The notes: generated from the letters alone by a model not told the origin. Positions 35,339 through 45,215 are shown, counted from the stretch's first letter. The stretch: DNA of 64,000 nt from Nonlabens dokdonensis DSW-6 (GCF_000332115.1 NC_020156.1:496001-560000), one strand, 5' to 3'. Numbers and translations are program-made.

Positions 35339-35369
35339 AAATCCTGCAAGGTGGCGCCTTGCAGGATTT
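35339..35369. terminator. Bidirectional terminator between convergent genes
   Basis: A 13-bp perfect stem (35339-35351 AAATCCTGCAAGG with 35357-35369) is flanked by an A-run on the left and TTTC on the right. It lies between the phosphoesterase and DUF4293 genes. Confidence 0.8.
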
Positions 35370-35397
35370 CTCACTAATATTACTAAGATTTTTGCGT

Positions 35398-35808
35398 TTA
35401 TCGTAATCTATCTGCAGATTTTACGAGTTGTTCATCCTTTCTTATTGCCTTGTTAGCCAAGACGATTAAAACGATAGATAGGATAGGAATGAACATCCCA
35501 ATGCCTTTCTCAGAAACCGCCGTTTCTCCAGACATCATTAGCGATTGATATACATAAACTCCTAGTATAAAAAGGTTTAATAACAAATTTAATCTGTTAA
35601 CCACAGTTTGCAACTGTCTATTCTTATATAAGAATATCGCAATTAACGATAAAACTGCACTTAAAACAAATATACCATAATACAAGCTACTATCCATTCC
35701 CACAAACTCATTTCCTTCTCCATCTATATAGAACTCCACGATCCATATAAGGACTCCAGAGACCAATGCAGCGATAAATAAATATATAGTTTGAATACGT
35801 TGTATCAT
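35398..35808 (-). CDS. DUF4293 membrane protein
   Basis: The 136-residue protein has four transmembrane helices and the N-terminus MIQRIQTIYLF that marks DUF4293, a Bacteroidota family of unknown role often next to rho. I chose ATG 35808; the frame is open upstream but the extra nine residues are not family-like. It is divergent from rho, with about 200 bp between the starts. Confidence 0.85.
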   Translation of the reverse strand: MIQRIQTIYLFIAALVSGVLIWIVEFYIDGEGNEFVGMDSSLYYGIFVLSAVLSLIAIFLYKNRQLQTVVNRLNLLLNLFILGVYVYQSLMMSGETAVSEKGIGMFIPILSIVLIVLANKAIRKDEQLVKSADRLR

Positions 35809-36008
35809 ATATGCTATTTTACAAAAGCAAAGCAAAAATATAACAATAGCTGCAAAAAGAACAACAGATATTAATTTTTTAGTGTATAATTGCAGTGCAT
35901 AACAGAGTAACTTACTCTTTATAGGTTACCTAGCAGTTCAAAATTTTTCTCATAATTTTTGAACTTTAAATTTCCCCTGAAAACAAATTATACATTTACT
36001 AAAGTTAT

Positions 36009-37724
36009 ATGTTTCAAATAGCTGATTTAAAATCAAAAAAACTTCCTGAATTACAGGAAATCGCAAAAGGTCTTAATGTTCCTAAAATTAAATCATTACG
36101 CAAACTAGACCTGGTCTATAAAATACTAGACCTGCAAGCAGAAAATCCAGAGGTTGTAAAAAGTCTCGATATAGAAGCTACTCCAGAAACGGATAAAAAA
36201 GAGGCTCCTGTAAAAAAAGTAGCTCCTAAAAAACTTGCGGCAAAAAAGGAAAGAAAACCTAGAGCTCCTAAAAAAGAAACTTCAAAAGAATCAAAATCTG
36301 ATGAGAAAGATGATTTTGTAATTACCGAAGAAACATTAAAAGGACGCAAAGACCCTAGTAGGCCTAATCCTAGACCTAGAAAAGAAAAGAAATCTTCTAA
36401 AAGCAAATCAAAGGATCAAACAGATTCTCAAAAAGACGCCCCAAAGGAGACTACTGATTCCAAAGATAATTCTAGCAACGACAGTTCAGATAAAAACGAC
36501 AACCGTAACAGCCGTCAAAAAAATACACGCAGCAACAGTAATCAGGCAAACGTTCCTAAAGGAAACAAAGACACGCGCAACCGTTACCGCGATCCTGATT
36601 TTGAATTTGATGGAATCATAGAAAGTGAAGGTGTTCTTGATATGATGCCAGATGGATATGGTTTCTTGCGCAGTAGTGATTACAATTATCTAGCCAGTCC
36701 TGATGATATCTACGTATCACAATCGCAAATAAGACTTTTCGGTCTTAAAACTGGTGATACAGTTCTAGGTATGGTACGTCCTCCTAAAGAAGGAGAAAAG
36801 TACTTCCCATTAATTAAGATTTCTCAAATTAATGGTCTGGACCCTAAAGTAGTGCGTGATCGTGTTTCTTTTGAGCACCTTACACCTCTTTTCCCAGAAG
36901 AAAAATTTGACCTTGCTGGTAGACGTGCTAGTATTTCTACACGAGTGATGGATCTTTTTGCCCCTATAGGAAAAGGACAGCGTGGGATGATAGTAGCACA
37001 ACCTAAAACAGGTAAAACCATGCTACTTAAAGATATTGCAAACGCGATAGCAGCAAATAACCCTGAAGTATATCAGCTTATCTTACTAATAGACGAGAGA
37101 CCGGAAGAAGTAACAGATATGCAACGCAATGTAGACGGTGAGGTAATTGCCTCTACATTTGATAAAGAAGCACATGACCATGTAAAAGTGGCTAACATTG
37201 TTCTAGAAAAAGCAAAACGTATGGTAGAATGTGGTCACGATGTTGTGATTTTACTAGACTCGATTACACGTCTTGCTCGTGCTTATAATACAGTTCAACC
37301 TGCAAGTGGTAAAGTACTTTCTGGTGGTGTAGATGCAAATGCTTTACATAAACCTAAACGTTTCTTTGGTGCGGCTCGTAATATTGAAGGTGGTGGATCT
37401 TTATCTATCATCGCAACAGCATTGACAGAAACTGGTTCTAAAATGGACGAGGTAATTTTTGAAGAATTTAAAGGAACAGGTAACATGGAGCTTCAACTGG
37501 ATAGAAATATATCTAACCGTCGTGTGTTCCCTGCTATTGATCTTACTTCTTCATCTACACGTCGTGATGATTTATTGCTAGACGAGAAAACAATGAAATT
37601 CATGTGGATTTTACGCAAGTATCTGGCTGACATGAATCCTGTGGAAGCAATGGAGTTCATTTCTCAAAAGATCAAGCAAACTCGTAATAACGAAGAATTT
37701 CTTGCTACGATTAACGATGATTAA
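36009..37724 (+). CDS. rho: Transcription termination factor Rho
   Basis: The 571-residue Rho has a Rho-N SAP-like fold at 1-45, then a low-complexity, Lys/Ser/Asp/Asn-rich insertion (about 55-195), the OSB RNA-binding domain (about 200-275, [10 protein letters not shown]), and the ATPase core with Walker [11 protein letters not shown] and Walker [17 protein letters not shown]. The hexamer moves along RNA and ends transcription. The disordered insertion is typical of Bacteroidota; in Bacteroides it has been tied to Rho condensates. A terminator follows the gene. Confidence 0.95.
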   Translation: MFQIADLKSKKLPELQEIAKGLNVPKIKSLRKLDLVYKILDLQAENPEVVKSLDIEATPETDKKEAPVKKVAPKKLAAKKERKPRAPKKETSKESKSDEKDDFVITEETLKGRKDPSRPNPRPRKEKKSSKSKSKDQTDSQKDAPKETTDSKDNSSNDSSDKNDNRNSRQKNTRSNSNQANVPKGNKDTRNRYRDPDFEFDGIIESEGVLDMMPDGYGFLRSSDYNYLASPDDIYVSQSQIRLFGLKTGDTVLGMVRPPKEGEKYFPLIKISQINGLDPKVVRDRVSFEHLTPLFPEEKFDLAGRRASISTRVMDLFAPIGKGQRGMIVAQPKTGKTMLLKDIANAIAANNPEVYQLILLIDERPEEVTDMQRNVDGEVIASTFDKEAHDHVKVANIVLEKAKRMVECGHDVVILLDSITRLARAYNTVQPASGKVLSGGVDANALHKPKRFFGAARNIEGGGSLSIIATALTETGSKMDEVIFEEFKGTGNMELQLDRNISNRRVFPAIDLTSSSTRRDDLLLDEKTMKFMWILRKYLADMNPVEAMEFISQKIKQTRNNEEFLATINDD

Positions 37725-37740
37725 ATTTATATGATACTTT

Positions 37741-37766
37741 AAAAGCCTCTATCTCATGAGGCTTTT
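37741..37766 (+). terminator. Terminator after rho
   Basis: A 9-bp stem (37741-37749 AAAAGCCTC with 37758-37766 GAGGCTTTT) directly after the rho stop codon. Its T-tract is only the stem end. Confidence 0.65.
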
Positions 37767-37774
37767 AATGATAT

Positions 37775-37790
37775 CGCTTTCGCGAAAGCG
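37775..37790. repeat. Palindrome copy (CGCTTTCGCGAAAGCG), intergenic
   Basis: A perfect copy 8 bp after the rho terminator. Confidence 0.95.
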
Positions 37791-37914
37791 GATGCTCAAC
37801 AATTTATAATACCATACGAACTCATTAGAACCTAAGTATTTCTTATCAACTGGAAGTAATTCCTAACAATAAAGACCACAATTCTAAGTTCAACATAACG
37901 TCACATTTTTAAAA

Positions 37915-38502
37915 ATGAATTTTTTTCTAATACCATTATTTCTGATTATAAGTTATAGTACTATAGCTCAGGAAACCGATAGTGTAAAAAGTATCGACGC
38001 CCAATTTGAAACATTAATTACCGAATCAAATAATTTTAAAGAATTTAAAGTTATCAAACAACGGTCGATTAATGAACTACGTAGAAACACTAATGAGCAT
38101 TTAGATCAATTAAATGATAAAATAAGCTCGTTAGAAAATTCTATAGCGACTAAGGACGGCCGCATTGCCTCTTTAGAACAAGAATTGCAAGAAACTAATG
38201 CTAGTCTAACTGGAGTAAATGCCGAAAAGGATTCCATGAATTTTTTCGGAATTCAAACTAATAAAAGTGTCTATAATACCGTCGTTTGGTCCATTGTAGG
38301 AGTTTTAGGTTTTCTTTTTGTGTTGATGAGTATGCGTTTTAAAAGCAGTAATTCTACTACTAAAGCTGCTCAAAAACAATTACAATCTACCGAAGAAGAG
38401 TTAGAGGAACTAAGACGTAAATCTATTGAAAAAGAGCAAAAATTAGGACGACAACTTCAAGACGAAAGAAATAAGTTATCTAAGTTAAAAAGCGACAAAT
38501 AG
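37915..38502 (+). CDS. Coiled-coil membrane protein
   Basis: The 195-residue protein has an N-terminal signal (about 1-18, YSTIAQ), a long heptad-rich coiled coil (about 45-108, LDQLNDKISSLENSIATKDG), a transmembrane helix (about 123-142), then a second, charged coiled coil to the C-terminus (QLQSTEEELEELRRKS). It likely spans the inner membrane with both coiled coils exposed, and may act as a scaffold. No enzyme motif is visible. It stands alone. Confidence 0.7.
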   Translation: MNFFLIPLFLIISYSTIAQETDSVKSIDAQFETLITESNNFKEFKVIKQRSINELRRNTNEHLDQLNDKISSLENSIATKDGRIASLEQELQETNASLTGVNAEKDSMNFFGIQTNKSVYNTVVWSIVGVLGFLFVLMSMRFKSSNSTTKAAQKQLQSTEEELEELRRKSIEKEQKLGRQLQDERNKLSKLKSDK

Positions 38503-38511
38503 ATTTTTATT

Positions 38512-38563
38512 GTGAACAAATGAGATAGCGATGGTCTTCAGGATTATCGCTTTTTTTGTTCAC
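38512..38563 (+). terminator. Two-part hairpin terminator after the coiled-coil gene
   Basis: Outer stem GTGAACAAA (38512-38520) with TTTGTTCAC (38555-38563); inner stem AGCGAT (38527-38532) with ATCGCT (38546-38551), followed by a run of seven T. Confidence 0.7.
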
Positions 38564-38666
38564 TCCTTTTTCACTCTAAATACAAAATCGTTAAACATAT
38601 CTCAACTCACAATTTTTTAAGAAGTTCTAGTTGACATCAGTGCTATATTAAAAGAAAATAATATCA

Positions 38667-39128
38667 ATGGAAACTATAAAAACTGAGAAATACTTAAACG
38701 ACTTACTAGAAAAAACCTATGATGCGCAACGTGGTTATGCAAATGCTGCAGAAGTCACTGAGCATGTGCAGTTAAAAAGATGGCTAGCACAACAAGGTGC
38801 AAGACGCACAGAATTTGCTGCCTCTTTATCTGGGGAAATTAAGAATATGAACAAGGAACCAGATAATGATGGATCAATGAAAGGAGATTTACACAGGAGC
38901 TGGATGAATATTAAAGCTGCGTTAAGTCTCAATACAGATGAAGCGATTCTAGAAGAATGTATAACTGGAGAAAAAGCTGCTGTAGAAGAATACAATGAGG
39001 TATTAGAACATAAATCTGAATTACCACAAACAGTTGTATCTATCTTAGAGGCACAAAAAGACGAAATTAAATCTACCTTAAACCAGGTAAAATCACTGGA
39101 AGATATTGCAGAATTTAAAGACCTGTAA
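38667..39128 (+). CDS. PA2169/DUF2383 four-helix-bundle protein
   Basis: This 153-residue all-helical protein is of the ferritin-like PA2169 (DUF2383) family: LEKTYDAQRGYANAAE, an ARRTEFAASL helix, LHRSWMNIKAAL, then ECITGEKAAVEEYNEVLEHK. The family is often stress-induced; its function is not settled. It has no signal peptide and is a single gene with a terminator 20 bp downstream. Confidence 0.85.
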   Translation: METIKTEKYLNDLLEKTYDAQRGYANAAEVTEHVQLKRWLAQQGARRTEFAASLSGEIKNMNKEPDNDGSMKGDLHRSWMNIKAALSLNTDEAILEECITGEKAAVEEYNEVLEHKSELPQTVVSILEAQKDEIKSTLNQVKSLEDIAEFKDL

Positions 39129-39147
39129 TTTTATATAACAGAATTTG

Positions 39148-39174
39148 AAAACCGCCTCAATGGCGGTTTTTTTA
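39148..39174 (+). terminator. Rho-independent terminator after the DUF2383 gene
   Basis: A 9-bp perfect stem (39148-39156 AAAACCGCC with 39162-39170) with a 5-nt loop, and a run of seven T from 39167. Confidence 0.85.
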
Positions 39175-39249
39175 TTGCCTAATATTCTTGAATGCTTTGA
39201 ATACCTTGTAAGATTAACTATTATATTTACATCGATCATACTTAATAAA

Positions 39250-39257
39250 TAACTTTG
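39250..39257 (+). promoter_or_regulatory. -7 box upstream of the M16 peptidase gene
   Basis: TAACTTTG, only 3 bp before ATG 39261. Its last three bases form the in-frame TTG at 39255, so that TTG is very unlikely to be the start. Confidence 0.6.
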
Positions 39258-39260
39258 TAT

Positions 39261-42095
39261 ATGAAACTATCTAACCTTATGACAGCGTTTTTTATCGCTT
39301 TTATATTTATCTCTTGTAACGACCTATCTAAAGATGATGCTACAACAGATACTGAATCCAATGCTATCTCGATTCCGTTTGAAAAACATACCTTAGAAAA
39401 CGGCCTTACTGTAATTTTTCATGAAGACAAGTCCGATCCTGTCGTAGCTGTTGCATTAACTGCTCATGTAGGAAGTGCTAGAGAAAAGGAAGGAAAAACT
39501 GGCTTTGCTCACTTATTTGAACACCTATTATTTCTAGAATCAGAAAACCTAGGGAAAGGTGGACTTGACGCAATGAGTGCTAGAATTGGAGGTTCAGGAG
39601 CAAATGGTTCTACAAGTCGTGATGTTACCAACTATTATCAAACGGTTCCTAAAGATGCATTAGAAAAAATGATTTGGGCGGAAGCAGATAAACTAGGATA
39701 TTTTATCAATACCGTTACTGAACCAGTTCTTGCTAAAGAGAAGCAAGTAGTAAAAAATGAAAAGAGACAAAGTGTTGACAACAATGCTTATGGTCACGAA
39801 TCTTATGTTGTAGGGAAGAATTTGTATCCAGAAGAACATCCTTACAATTGGCAAGTAATAGGCTCGTTAGAAGATCTTCAAAATGCATCGCTTCAAGATG
39901 TCAAAGATTTTTATAAAGACTGGTACACTCCTAACAACGCAGTTCTAACCATTGCTGGAGATTTTGACAAAGCTCAAGCTTTAGAATGGGTAAAGAAATA
40001 CTTTGGTGAAATCAAAAGAGGTAAGGAAGTCGATAAACCTTCTATAGAAGCAGTTGTACTTAAAGATTCAAAATATTTGTATCATGAAGATAACTTTGCT
40101 CAAACTCCTAGATTGAGTTTTACATGGCCTACAGTTCCTAATTATCATGAAGATTCTTATGCTTTAGAAGTATTAGGTAATTATTTAAGTAGAGGTAAAA
40201 AAGCTCCTTTAAATCAAATTGTAGTTGAAAAAGACAGAGTAGCAGATCAAGCTTATGCGTTTAACTATACATCAGAACTTGCAGGTCAATTTGGAATCGT
40301 TGCGCGAGCTTATGACGGTGTTGATCTAGATAGCGTGAAACGAAGTATTGAAAAAGCATTATCTCTTTTTGAAGAGAATGGCATTTCTCAAGACGAATTA
40401 GATAGAATAAAGACAAGCAAAGAAACCGACTTTTATCAAGGCTTATCTAGTGTTTTAGGAAAAGGCTTCCAGTTGACCCAATATGAAATACTTGCAGGAG
40501 ATGCAGGTTTCTTAGCACAAGACATGAAGAATATGCAAGCGGTTACTTTGGAAGATATTACTAAGGTTTATCACAAATACATAAAAGACAGCAATTATAT
40601 AATGACCAGCTTTGTTCCTAAAGGTCAAGTAGAATTAGCAGTTAGCAACTCTCAAAAGGCCGATGTAGAAGAAGAAAAAATTGTAGAAGGTGCTGAAGAA
40701 AGTTTTGATGCAAGTATTGTTGCAGAGTATGAGCGCAGCCCATCAAGTTTTGATAGAAGTATTGAACCAGCTTATGGAGATGCTCCTACCCTAGAAATTC
40801 CAAATGTTTATAAGGAACAGCTGTCATCAGGTATTGAAATACTTGGAATAGAAGACAAAGAAGTTCCTTTGATCCAATTTCAATTAGATATGAAAGGCGG
40901 CATGCTATTCGAAGACATCGATAAAATAGGTGTATCAAACATGCTCGCTCAACTTATGAATAAGGGAACCGCAACTAAAACTCCAGAAGAATTAGAAGAT
41001 GCGATTGAAAAATTAGGGGCAAATATTACAGTACGATCTAGTGATGAAAGTATCTCAATTAATGCAAGTGCCTTATCAAGAAATTATGAAGAGGTAATGA
41101 AAATCGTTGATGAAATATTATTAGAACCTAGATGGGATAAAGAAGAGTTTGAGCTTATAAAAAAGCAAACTATTAGTAGGATTCAGCAACAAAAAGCGAG
41201 TCCTCGTGCGATAGCTAGTAACGAGTTTGCAAAACTCATATATGGAAATCAACATCTCCTTGCGCAGAATAACCTAGGTACCGAACAGAGCGTTGCAAAC
41301 ATCACAATAGAAGACCTGAAAGATTATTATAACAGCTATTTTACACCAAAGTTAGCTAGTTTTAAAATTGTAGGTGATGTGGAAAGTTCTAAGGTGGTAT
41401 CTTCATTGGAAACTATTAATAGAAACTGGAATCAAAAAGAAGTATCTCTTCCACAAATTCAGCCTTTTCCAGAATTAGAATCTTCTCAAGTATACTTTTA
41501 TGACGTACCTAATGCAAAACAGTCTATTTTAACTATTGGTAATCGTTCTATTCCATCGACAGATAACGATTCGTATAATGTGGACATCATAAATTACCGT
41601 TTAGGCGGTGGTGGATTTGCTTCTCAACTTACGCAGCAACTTAGAGAAGATAAAGGTTACACTTATGGTGTTAGATCTTCATTTAACAACTCTCCTACCA
41701 CAGGTACATTTACAATATCCAGTGGTGTAAGGTCTAATGTTACTTATGAGTCTACCGCATTAATCAAAGAGATTTTATCAAATTACGGCTCTAATTTCTC
41801 TGAGGAAGACCTAGAAGTTACAAAAAGTTATCTGATCAAATCTAGCGCTAGAGCTTTTGAATCTCAAGGCGCAAAATTGAGAATGCTCTCTAATATTGAA
41901 GAAAATGATATGCCCATCGATTATGCATTGACAAGGCAAAAAGTAGTAACAGATATCACTCTACCTGAAATAAAAGAATTAATCAACGAATATATTAATT
42001 CAGATAAGATGGTATATTTAATAGTAGGTGATAAAAAGACTCAATTTAATAAGCTTGAGAAACTTGGTTTTGGAAAACCTACTTTACTCAATTAA
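39261..42095 (+). CDS. M16 family zinc metallopeptidase lipoprotein, two fused halves
   Basis: The 944-residue protein has a lipoprotein signal (MKLSNLMTAFFIAFIFISC). It contains two M16 halves: the first (about 35-460) has the inverted zinc motif HLFEH (near residue 84) and a downstream NEKRQ Glu; the second (about 520-940) lacks the motif but keeps the fold, with GGGGFASQL and EDKGYTYGVRS. Such fused proteases degrade peptides in a closed chamber, here in the periplasm. I start it at ATG 39261 because the upstream TTG falls in the promoter box. Confidence 0.9.
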   Translation: MKLSNLMTAFFIAFIFISCNDLSKDDATTDTESNAISIPFEKHTLENGLTVIFHEDKSDPVVAVALTAHVGSAREKEGKTGFAHLFEHLLFLESENLGKGGLDAMSARIGGSGANGSTSRDVTNYYQTVPKDALEKMIWAEADKLGYFINTVTEPVLAKEKQVVKNEKRQSVDNNAYGHESYVVGKNLYPEEHPYNWQVIGSLEDLQNASLQDVKDFYKDWYTPNNAVLTIAGDFDKAQALEWVKKYFGEIKRGKEVDKPSIEAVVLKDSKYLYHEDNFAQTPRLSFTWPTVPNYHEDSYALEVLGNYLSRGKKAPLNQIVVEKDRVADQAYAFNYTSELAGQFGIVARAYDGVDLDSVKRSIEKALSLFEENGISQDELDRIKTSKETDFYQGLSSVLGKGFQLTQYEILAGDAGFLAQDMKNMQAVTLEDITKVYHKYIKDSNYIMTSFVPKGQVELAVSNSQKADVEEEKIVEGAEESFDASIVAEYERSPSSFDRSIEPAYGDAPTLEIPNVYKEQLSSGIEILGIEDKEVPLIQFQLDMKGGMLFEDIDKIGVSNMLAQLMNKGTATKTPEELEDAIEKLGANITVRSSDESISINASALSRNYEEVMKIVDEILLEPRWDKEEFELIKKQTISRIQQQKASPRAIASNEFAKLIYGNQHLLAQNNLGTEQSVANITIEDLKDYYNSYFTPKLASFKIVGDVESSKVVSSLETINRNWNQKEVSLPQIQPFPELESSQVYFYDVPNAKQSILTIGNRSIPSTDNDSYNVDIINYRLGGGGFASQLTQQLREDKGYTYGVRSSFNNSPTTGTFTISSGVRSNVTYESTALIKEILSNYGSNFSEEDLEVTKSYLIKSSARAFESQGAKLRMLSNIEENDMPIDYALTRQKVVTDITLPEIKELINEYINSDKMVYLIVGDKKTQFNKLEKLGFGKPTLLN

Positions 42096-42110
42096 AGTCT
42101 TTTCCATAAA

Positions 42111-42145
42111 AAAAATGGCATTCCTTTTAAAGGAATGCCATTTTT
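42111..42145. terminator. Bidirectional terminator between the M16 and fasciclin genes
   Basis: A near-perfect hairpin (42111-42127 with 42129-42145, AAAAATGGCATTCCTTT) gives T-runs for both strands. It lies between the convergent stop codons. Confidence 0.85.
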
Positions 42146-42160
42146 ATTTAAGCCTTAATA

Positions 42161-42823
42161 TTACTTAGATGGCAATAATACTTTATCGATTACGTGAACA
42201 ACGCCGTTAGATTGTTTCACATCTGCAACGGTTACAGTTGCTGTTCCTCCTAAAGCGTCTTTGATAGTTACTTTTCCATCAACTAGCATTGCAGTTAAGT
42301 TTTTCCCGTTTACCGTTGTGAAAGAGGTGCTACCTTTTCCATCTTCGATCATTTTCAAAAGATCTCCAGCCATAACATTTCCAGAAACTACGTGATAAGT
42401 AAGAATACCACTCAATTTCTCTTTGTTTTCAGGTTTTAATAAAGTCTCTACAGTTCCAGCTGGTAATGCCGCAAAAGCATCATTTGTAGGTGCAAAAACT
42501 GTGAAAGGTCCTTCACTATTTAAAGTTCCTACTAATCCTGCTGTAGAAACCGCAGTCACTAATGTAGATAGATCTTTACTAGTAGATGCATTTTCAACAA
42601 TAGTCATGTCAGGATACATCATTGCACCGTTAATGCTCACTGCAGTTGCGTCGCGTTCCATCTTTTCTTTTTCTACCATCGCAAGAGAGTCTGCTTTTTT
42701 TGCTTCCATTTCTTGCTCCATTTTCATTTGTTCAGCTTCTTTCTCAGCAGCTTCATCTTTACATGACACCATAAATAATGATGCCGATAGGGCTAAAACC
42801 CCAATTTTTTTGATAAGTTTCAT
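42161..42823 (-). CDS. Fasciclin-domain lipoprotein
   Basis: The 220-residue product has a lipoprotein signal (LSASLFMVSC), a Glu/Lys-rich coiled region (about 22-60, AEKEAEQMKMEQEMEAKKAD), and a FAS1 domain (about 75-218) with the H1 motif GPFTVFAPTNDAFAALP and H2 motif GVVHVIDKVLLP. FAS1 domains mediate adhesion between cells or to matrix. It probably sits on the outer membrane. It is a single gene. Confidence 0.9.
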   Translation of the reverse strand: MKLIKKIGVLALSASLFMVSCKDEAAEKEAEQMKMEQEMEAKKADSLAMVEKEKMERDATAVSINGAMMYPDMTIVENASTSKDLSTLVTAVSTAGLVGTLNSEGPFTVFAPTNDAFAALPAGTVETLLKPENKEKLSGILTYHVVSGNVMAGDLLKMIEDGKGSTSFTTVNGKNLTAMLVDGKVTIKDALGGTATVTVADVKQSNGVVHVIDKVLLPSK

Positions 42824-43158
42824 AATTGATTTATTTTATTTCAACTAACTTAATGATAAAAGAATCAAGGAAATAAATAATAACGTTACTTTATAATTTG
42901 ATTATTAAAACATTAACTATAAACTAGACTAACCGCAATTAAATCCTCAATAAGTTAAACAGAATGAGCACCTATTTCATCTAAAAATTAGCTTCTCTTT
43001 GTCCTTAGCACCTTTTTCTAAGTTCGCTTTCGCGAAAGCGAAAACTCAATTTCATTTACTTATAATAATTAGCATCTTATCATATCGAACTATAATATTT
43101 AACTAATAAATGTTATATTATTGCTAATTTGATATATTTATGCTAAATTAATATAGTT
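42824..43158. other. Intergenic region upstream of the zinc-ribbon regulator
   Basis: This gap of 335 bp contains one palindrome copy (43025-43040) and a very AT-rich stretch (43075-43155, with repeated AATATT/TAATAT words) just before the divergent-type start at 43159. I see no gene in it. Confidence 0.5.
43025..43040. repeat. Palindrome copy (CGCTTTCGCGAAAGCG), intergenic
   Basis: A perfect copy 119 bp upstream of the zinc-ribbon HTH gene, extended to TTCGCTTTCGCGAAAGCGAA (20 bp, fully palindromic). Confidence 0.95.
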
Positions 43159-43572
43159 ATGAAAATTTGCCCTAGTTGTTCCTCTGAAAATCAGATCAAA
43201 AGTGGTGTTGTTAATGGTAGACAACGTTATAAATGTAAAGATTGTAATTACAATTTTACCGTAGATAAAATTGGTAAAAAGATAGACGATTACTATGTAA
43301 ATAAAGCATTACAACTCTATCTTGAAGGCTTGACATATAGAGAAATAGAGCGTATTCTAGGAATTTCGCATGTGAGTGTACTCAATTGGGTGAAAAAGTA
43401 TAATATAAAAAGACCTAGCAACACAAAATATCATCCTACATATAAGATTCTAAACGCTACAGAGCTAGGTGAATACTTCTCAAACTCTCAAAACATTAAA
43501 GGTGCAGGAGCTGTAGTTACAGAGCTTGGAGATAAATTTATGTTGATACAGTGGGAACGATTTAGAGACTAG
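43159..43572 (+). CDS. Zinc-ribbon HTH protein related to IS1 InsA-type transposase subunits
   Basis: The 137-residue protein has a zinc ribbon with two CxxC pairs (Cys4, 7, 26, 29 in KICPSCSS and YKCKDCN), followed by a helix-turn-helix (58-80, LTYREIERILGISHVSVLNW) as in the InsA half of IS1 transposase, then a short C-terminal domain (81-137) that I do not recognise. There is no InsB catalytic part and no terminal inverted repeats. It stands 115 bp upstream of the porin-symporter genes, so it is more likely a domesticated regulator than an active transposase. Confidence 0.75.
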   Translation: MKICPSCSSENQIKSGVVNGRQRYKCKDCNYNFTVDKIGKKIDDYYVNKALQLYLEGLTYREIERILGISHVSVLNWVKKYNIKRPSNTKYHPTYKILNATELGEYFSNSQNIKGAGAVVTELGDKFMLIQWERFRD

Positions 43573-43687
43573 AACTATATCTATTACCAAATAACTATAT
43601 TAAATTTTAATTAACATAAGAATTTGTTGAGGTTAGCATCACGAAAGAAAACGATTTCGTAACAACTAACCTTAATTACAAACTCTT

Positions 43688-44932
43688 ATGAAAAACAAGT
43701 ATTTATTTTTACTTCCATTCTTCTTCCTAGCAGCCTGTCTAGGATTTGCTCAAGGTTCTACAGAGTATACTGGCGGAATGAAGGTAAATCTCAACGAAGA
43801 CGGCTCAAAATACTTCCGTATAATATCATGGGCACAATTCTGGGCACAGCATTCAGATAATGAAACACTCAATAGTTTTGGGAATGAAGAAAGTGACTTA
43901 AACTTTTCCATTCGTAGGGCTCGTGTACTTATGTATGCTCAAGTGTCTAAAAGATTTTTGATTCTAACGCATTTCGGTCTTAATAGTCAGAATGCGAGTA
44001 ATCTTCATCCAGTAGGTAAAAGCGATAGTTCTCAATTGTTCTTTCACGATGTTTGGGGAGAATGGTCACTTAATGACAATCACGCTGTAGGTGGTGGATT
44101 GCATTACTGGAATGGAATTTCTAGATTAAATAATCAGAGTACGTTAAACATGTTAACTCTTGATAATAATCGTCAGAGTTGGGCAACTATAGGTTTGAGT
44201 GATCAGTTTGCTCGTCATATGGGAGTTTATTTCAAAGGAAAATTTGATAGATTACAATATAGAGTATCAATTAATGAAGCACTCACAAATGGTCTAGACG
44301 TGGGAGGAATACCAGGGATAAACAACGCTACTTACAACGGTCGTGAAATTTTAGGAGGTAAGGACGCAGGAAAAAACTTTGCAGGTTACTTTGACTATCA
44401 ATTATTAGATCAAGAGAGCAACTTTTTACCATACAAAGTAGGCTCTTATTTAGGTAGTAAAAAAGTTTTTAATGTAGGAGCTGGTTTTTTCTATCACCCT
44501 AACGGTAGTGTATCGCTAGATGGAAATAATAATTTTCAAGGTGAAGATGTTGCCATTTTTGCTGTAGATGCATTTTATGATGCACCTGTAGGAGATAAAG
44601 GGGCAGCTATCACCGCTTATGCAACTTACCAAAACAATGATTATGGTACTAATTTCACACTAGGTCAAACTTACGAGACTGGCTCAATGCTTTATGCACA
44701 TGTAGGTTATGTACTACCTAGTAAAAATGATAGGTTAAAACTTCAGCCCTACTTGTCTGTATCTTCTCGCAACATCGATGCTATAGATGATAACGCAAAT
44801 AGATTTGGTATAGGCGGCAACCTTTATTTCAGCGGTCATCATTCTAAATTATCACTGGAATATGCTAATCAAAAATATGGAAATCTAGATGCAGTTGGGA
44901 CAGTTACCCTACAAGCAATGATTTACCTATAA
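43688..44932 (+). CDS. Outer-membrane porin (phosphate/anion-selective porin-like)
   Basis: The 414-residue product has a signal peptide (about 1-21, ending LGFAQ) and a series of amphipathic beta strands through the C-terminal aromatic end (VTLQAMIYL), consistent with a 16-strand barrel of the porin O/P type. It is followed at 19 bp by the symporter small subunit, so it probably lets the symporter's substrate cross the outer membrane. Confidence 0.8.
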   Translation: MKNKYLFLLPFFFLAACLGFAQGSTEYTGGMKVNLNEDGSKYFRIISWAQFWAQHSDNETLNSFGNEESDLNFSIRRARVLMYAQVSKRFLILTHFGLNSQNASNLHPVGKSDSSQLFFHDVWGEWSLNDNHAVGGGLHYWNGISRLNNQSTLNMLTLDNNRQSWATIGLSDQFARHMGVYFKGKFDRLQYRVSINEALTNGLDVGGIPGINNATYNGREILGGKDAGKNFAGYFDYQLLDQESNFLPYKVGSYLGSKKVFNVGAGFFYHPNGSVSLDGNNNFQGEDVAIFAVDAFYDAPVGDKGAAITAYATYQNNDYGTNFTLGQTYETGSMLYAHVGYVLPSKNDRLKLQPYLSVSSRNIDAIDDNANRFGIGGNLYFSGHHSKLSLEYANQKYGNLDAVGTVTLQAMIYL

Positions 44933-44951
44933 AACTTTAAAACTATAAATT

Positions 44952-45215
44952 ATGTCAAATAAACAATCTAATGCAACAGCCTACTGGAAAGAGAACATTA
45001 AGTACCTCTTCATTCTACTCGGCATCTGGTTTGCCGTTTCTTACGGTGCTGGAATTTTATTCAAGGATGCTTTAAACGAGCTCAGGCTCGGTGGTTTCAA
45101 ACTAGGGTTTTGGTTTGCTCAACAGGGATCTATCTATGTTTTTGTGATACTCATATTCGTTTACGTACGTATCATGAACAAGCTGGATAAGAAATACGGA
45201 TACGACGAAAAATAA
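44952..45215 (+). CDS. Na+:solute symporter small subunit (DUF4212)
   Basis: The 87-residue protein has two transmembrane helices (about 14-34 and 52-74) and the DUF4212 pattern: AYWKENIKYLFILLGIWFAV, then FKLGFWFAQQGSIYVFVILI. In VC_2705-type systems it is the small partner of the large symporter encoded next, which is the case here (112 bp downstream). Confidence 0.9.
   Translation: MSNKQSNATAYWKENIKYLFILLGIWFAVSYGAGILFKDALNELRLGGFKLGFWFAQQGSIYVFVILIFVYVRIMNKLDKKYGYDEK

Noticed and set aside
43159..43572. Active IS1 element
   Set aside because: Only the InsA-like zinc-ribbon HTH part is present, with no InsB catalytic frame or terminal repeats.
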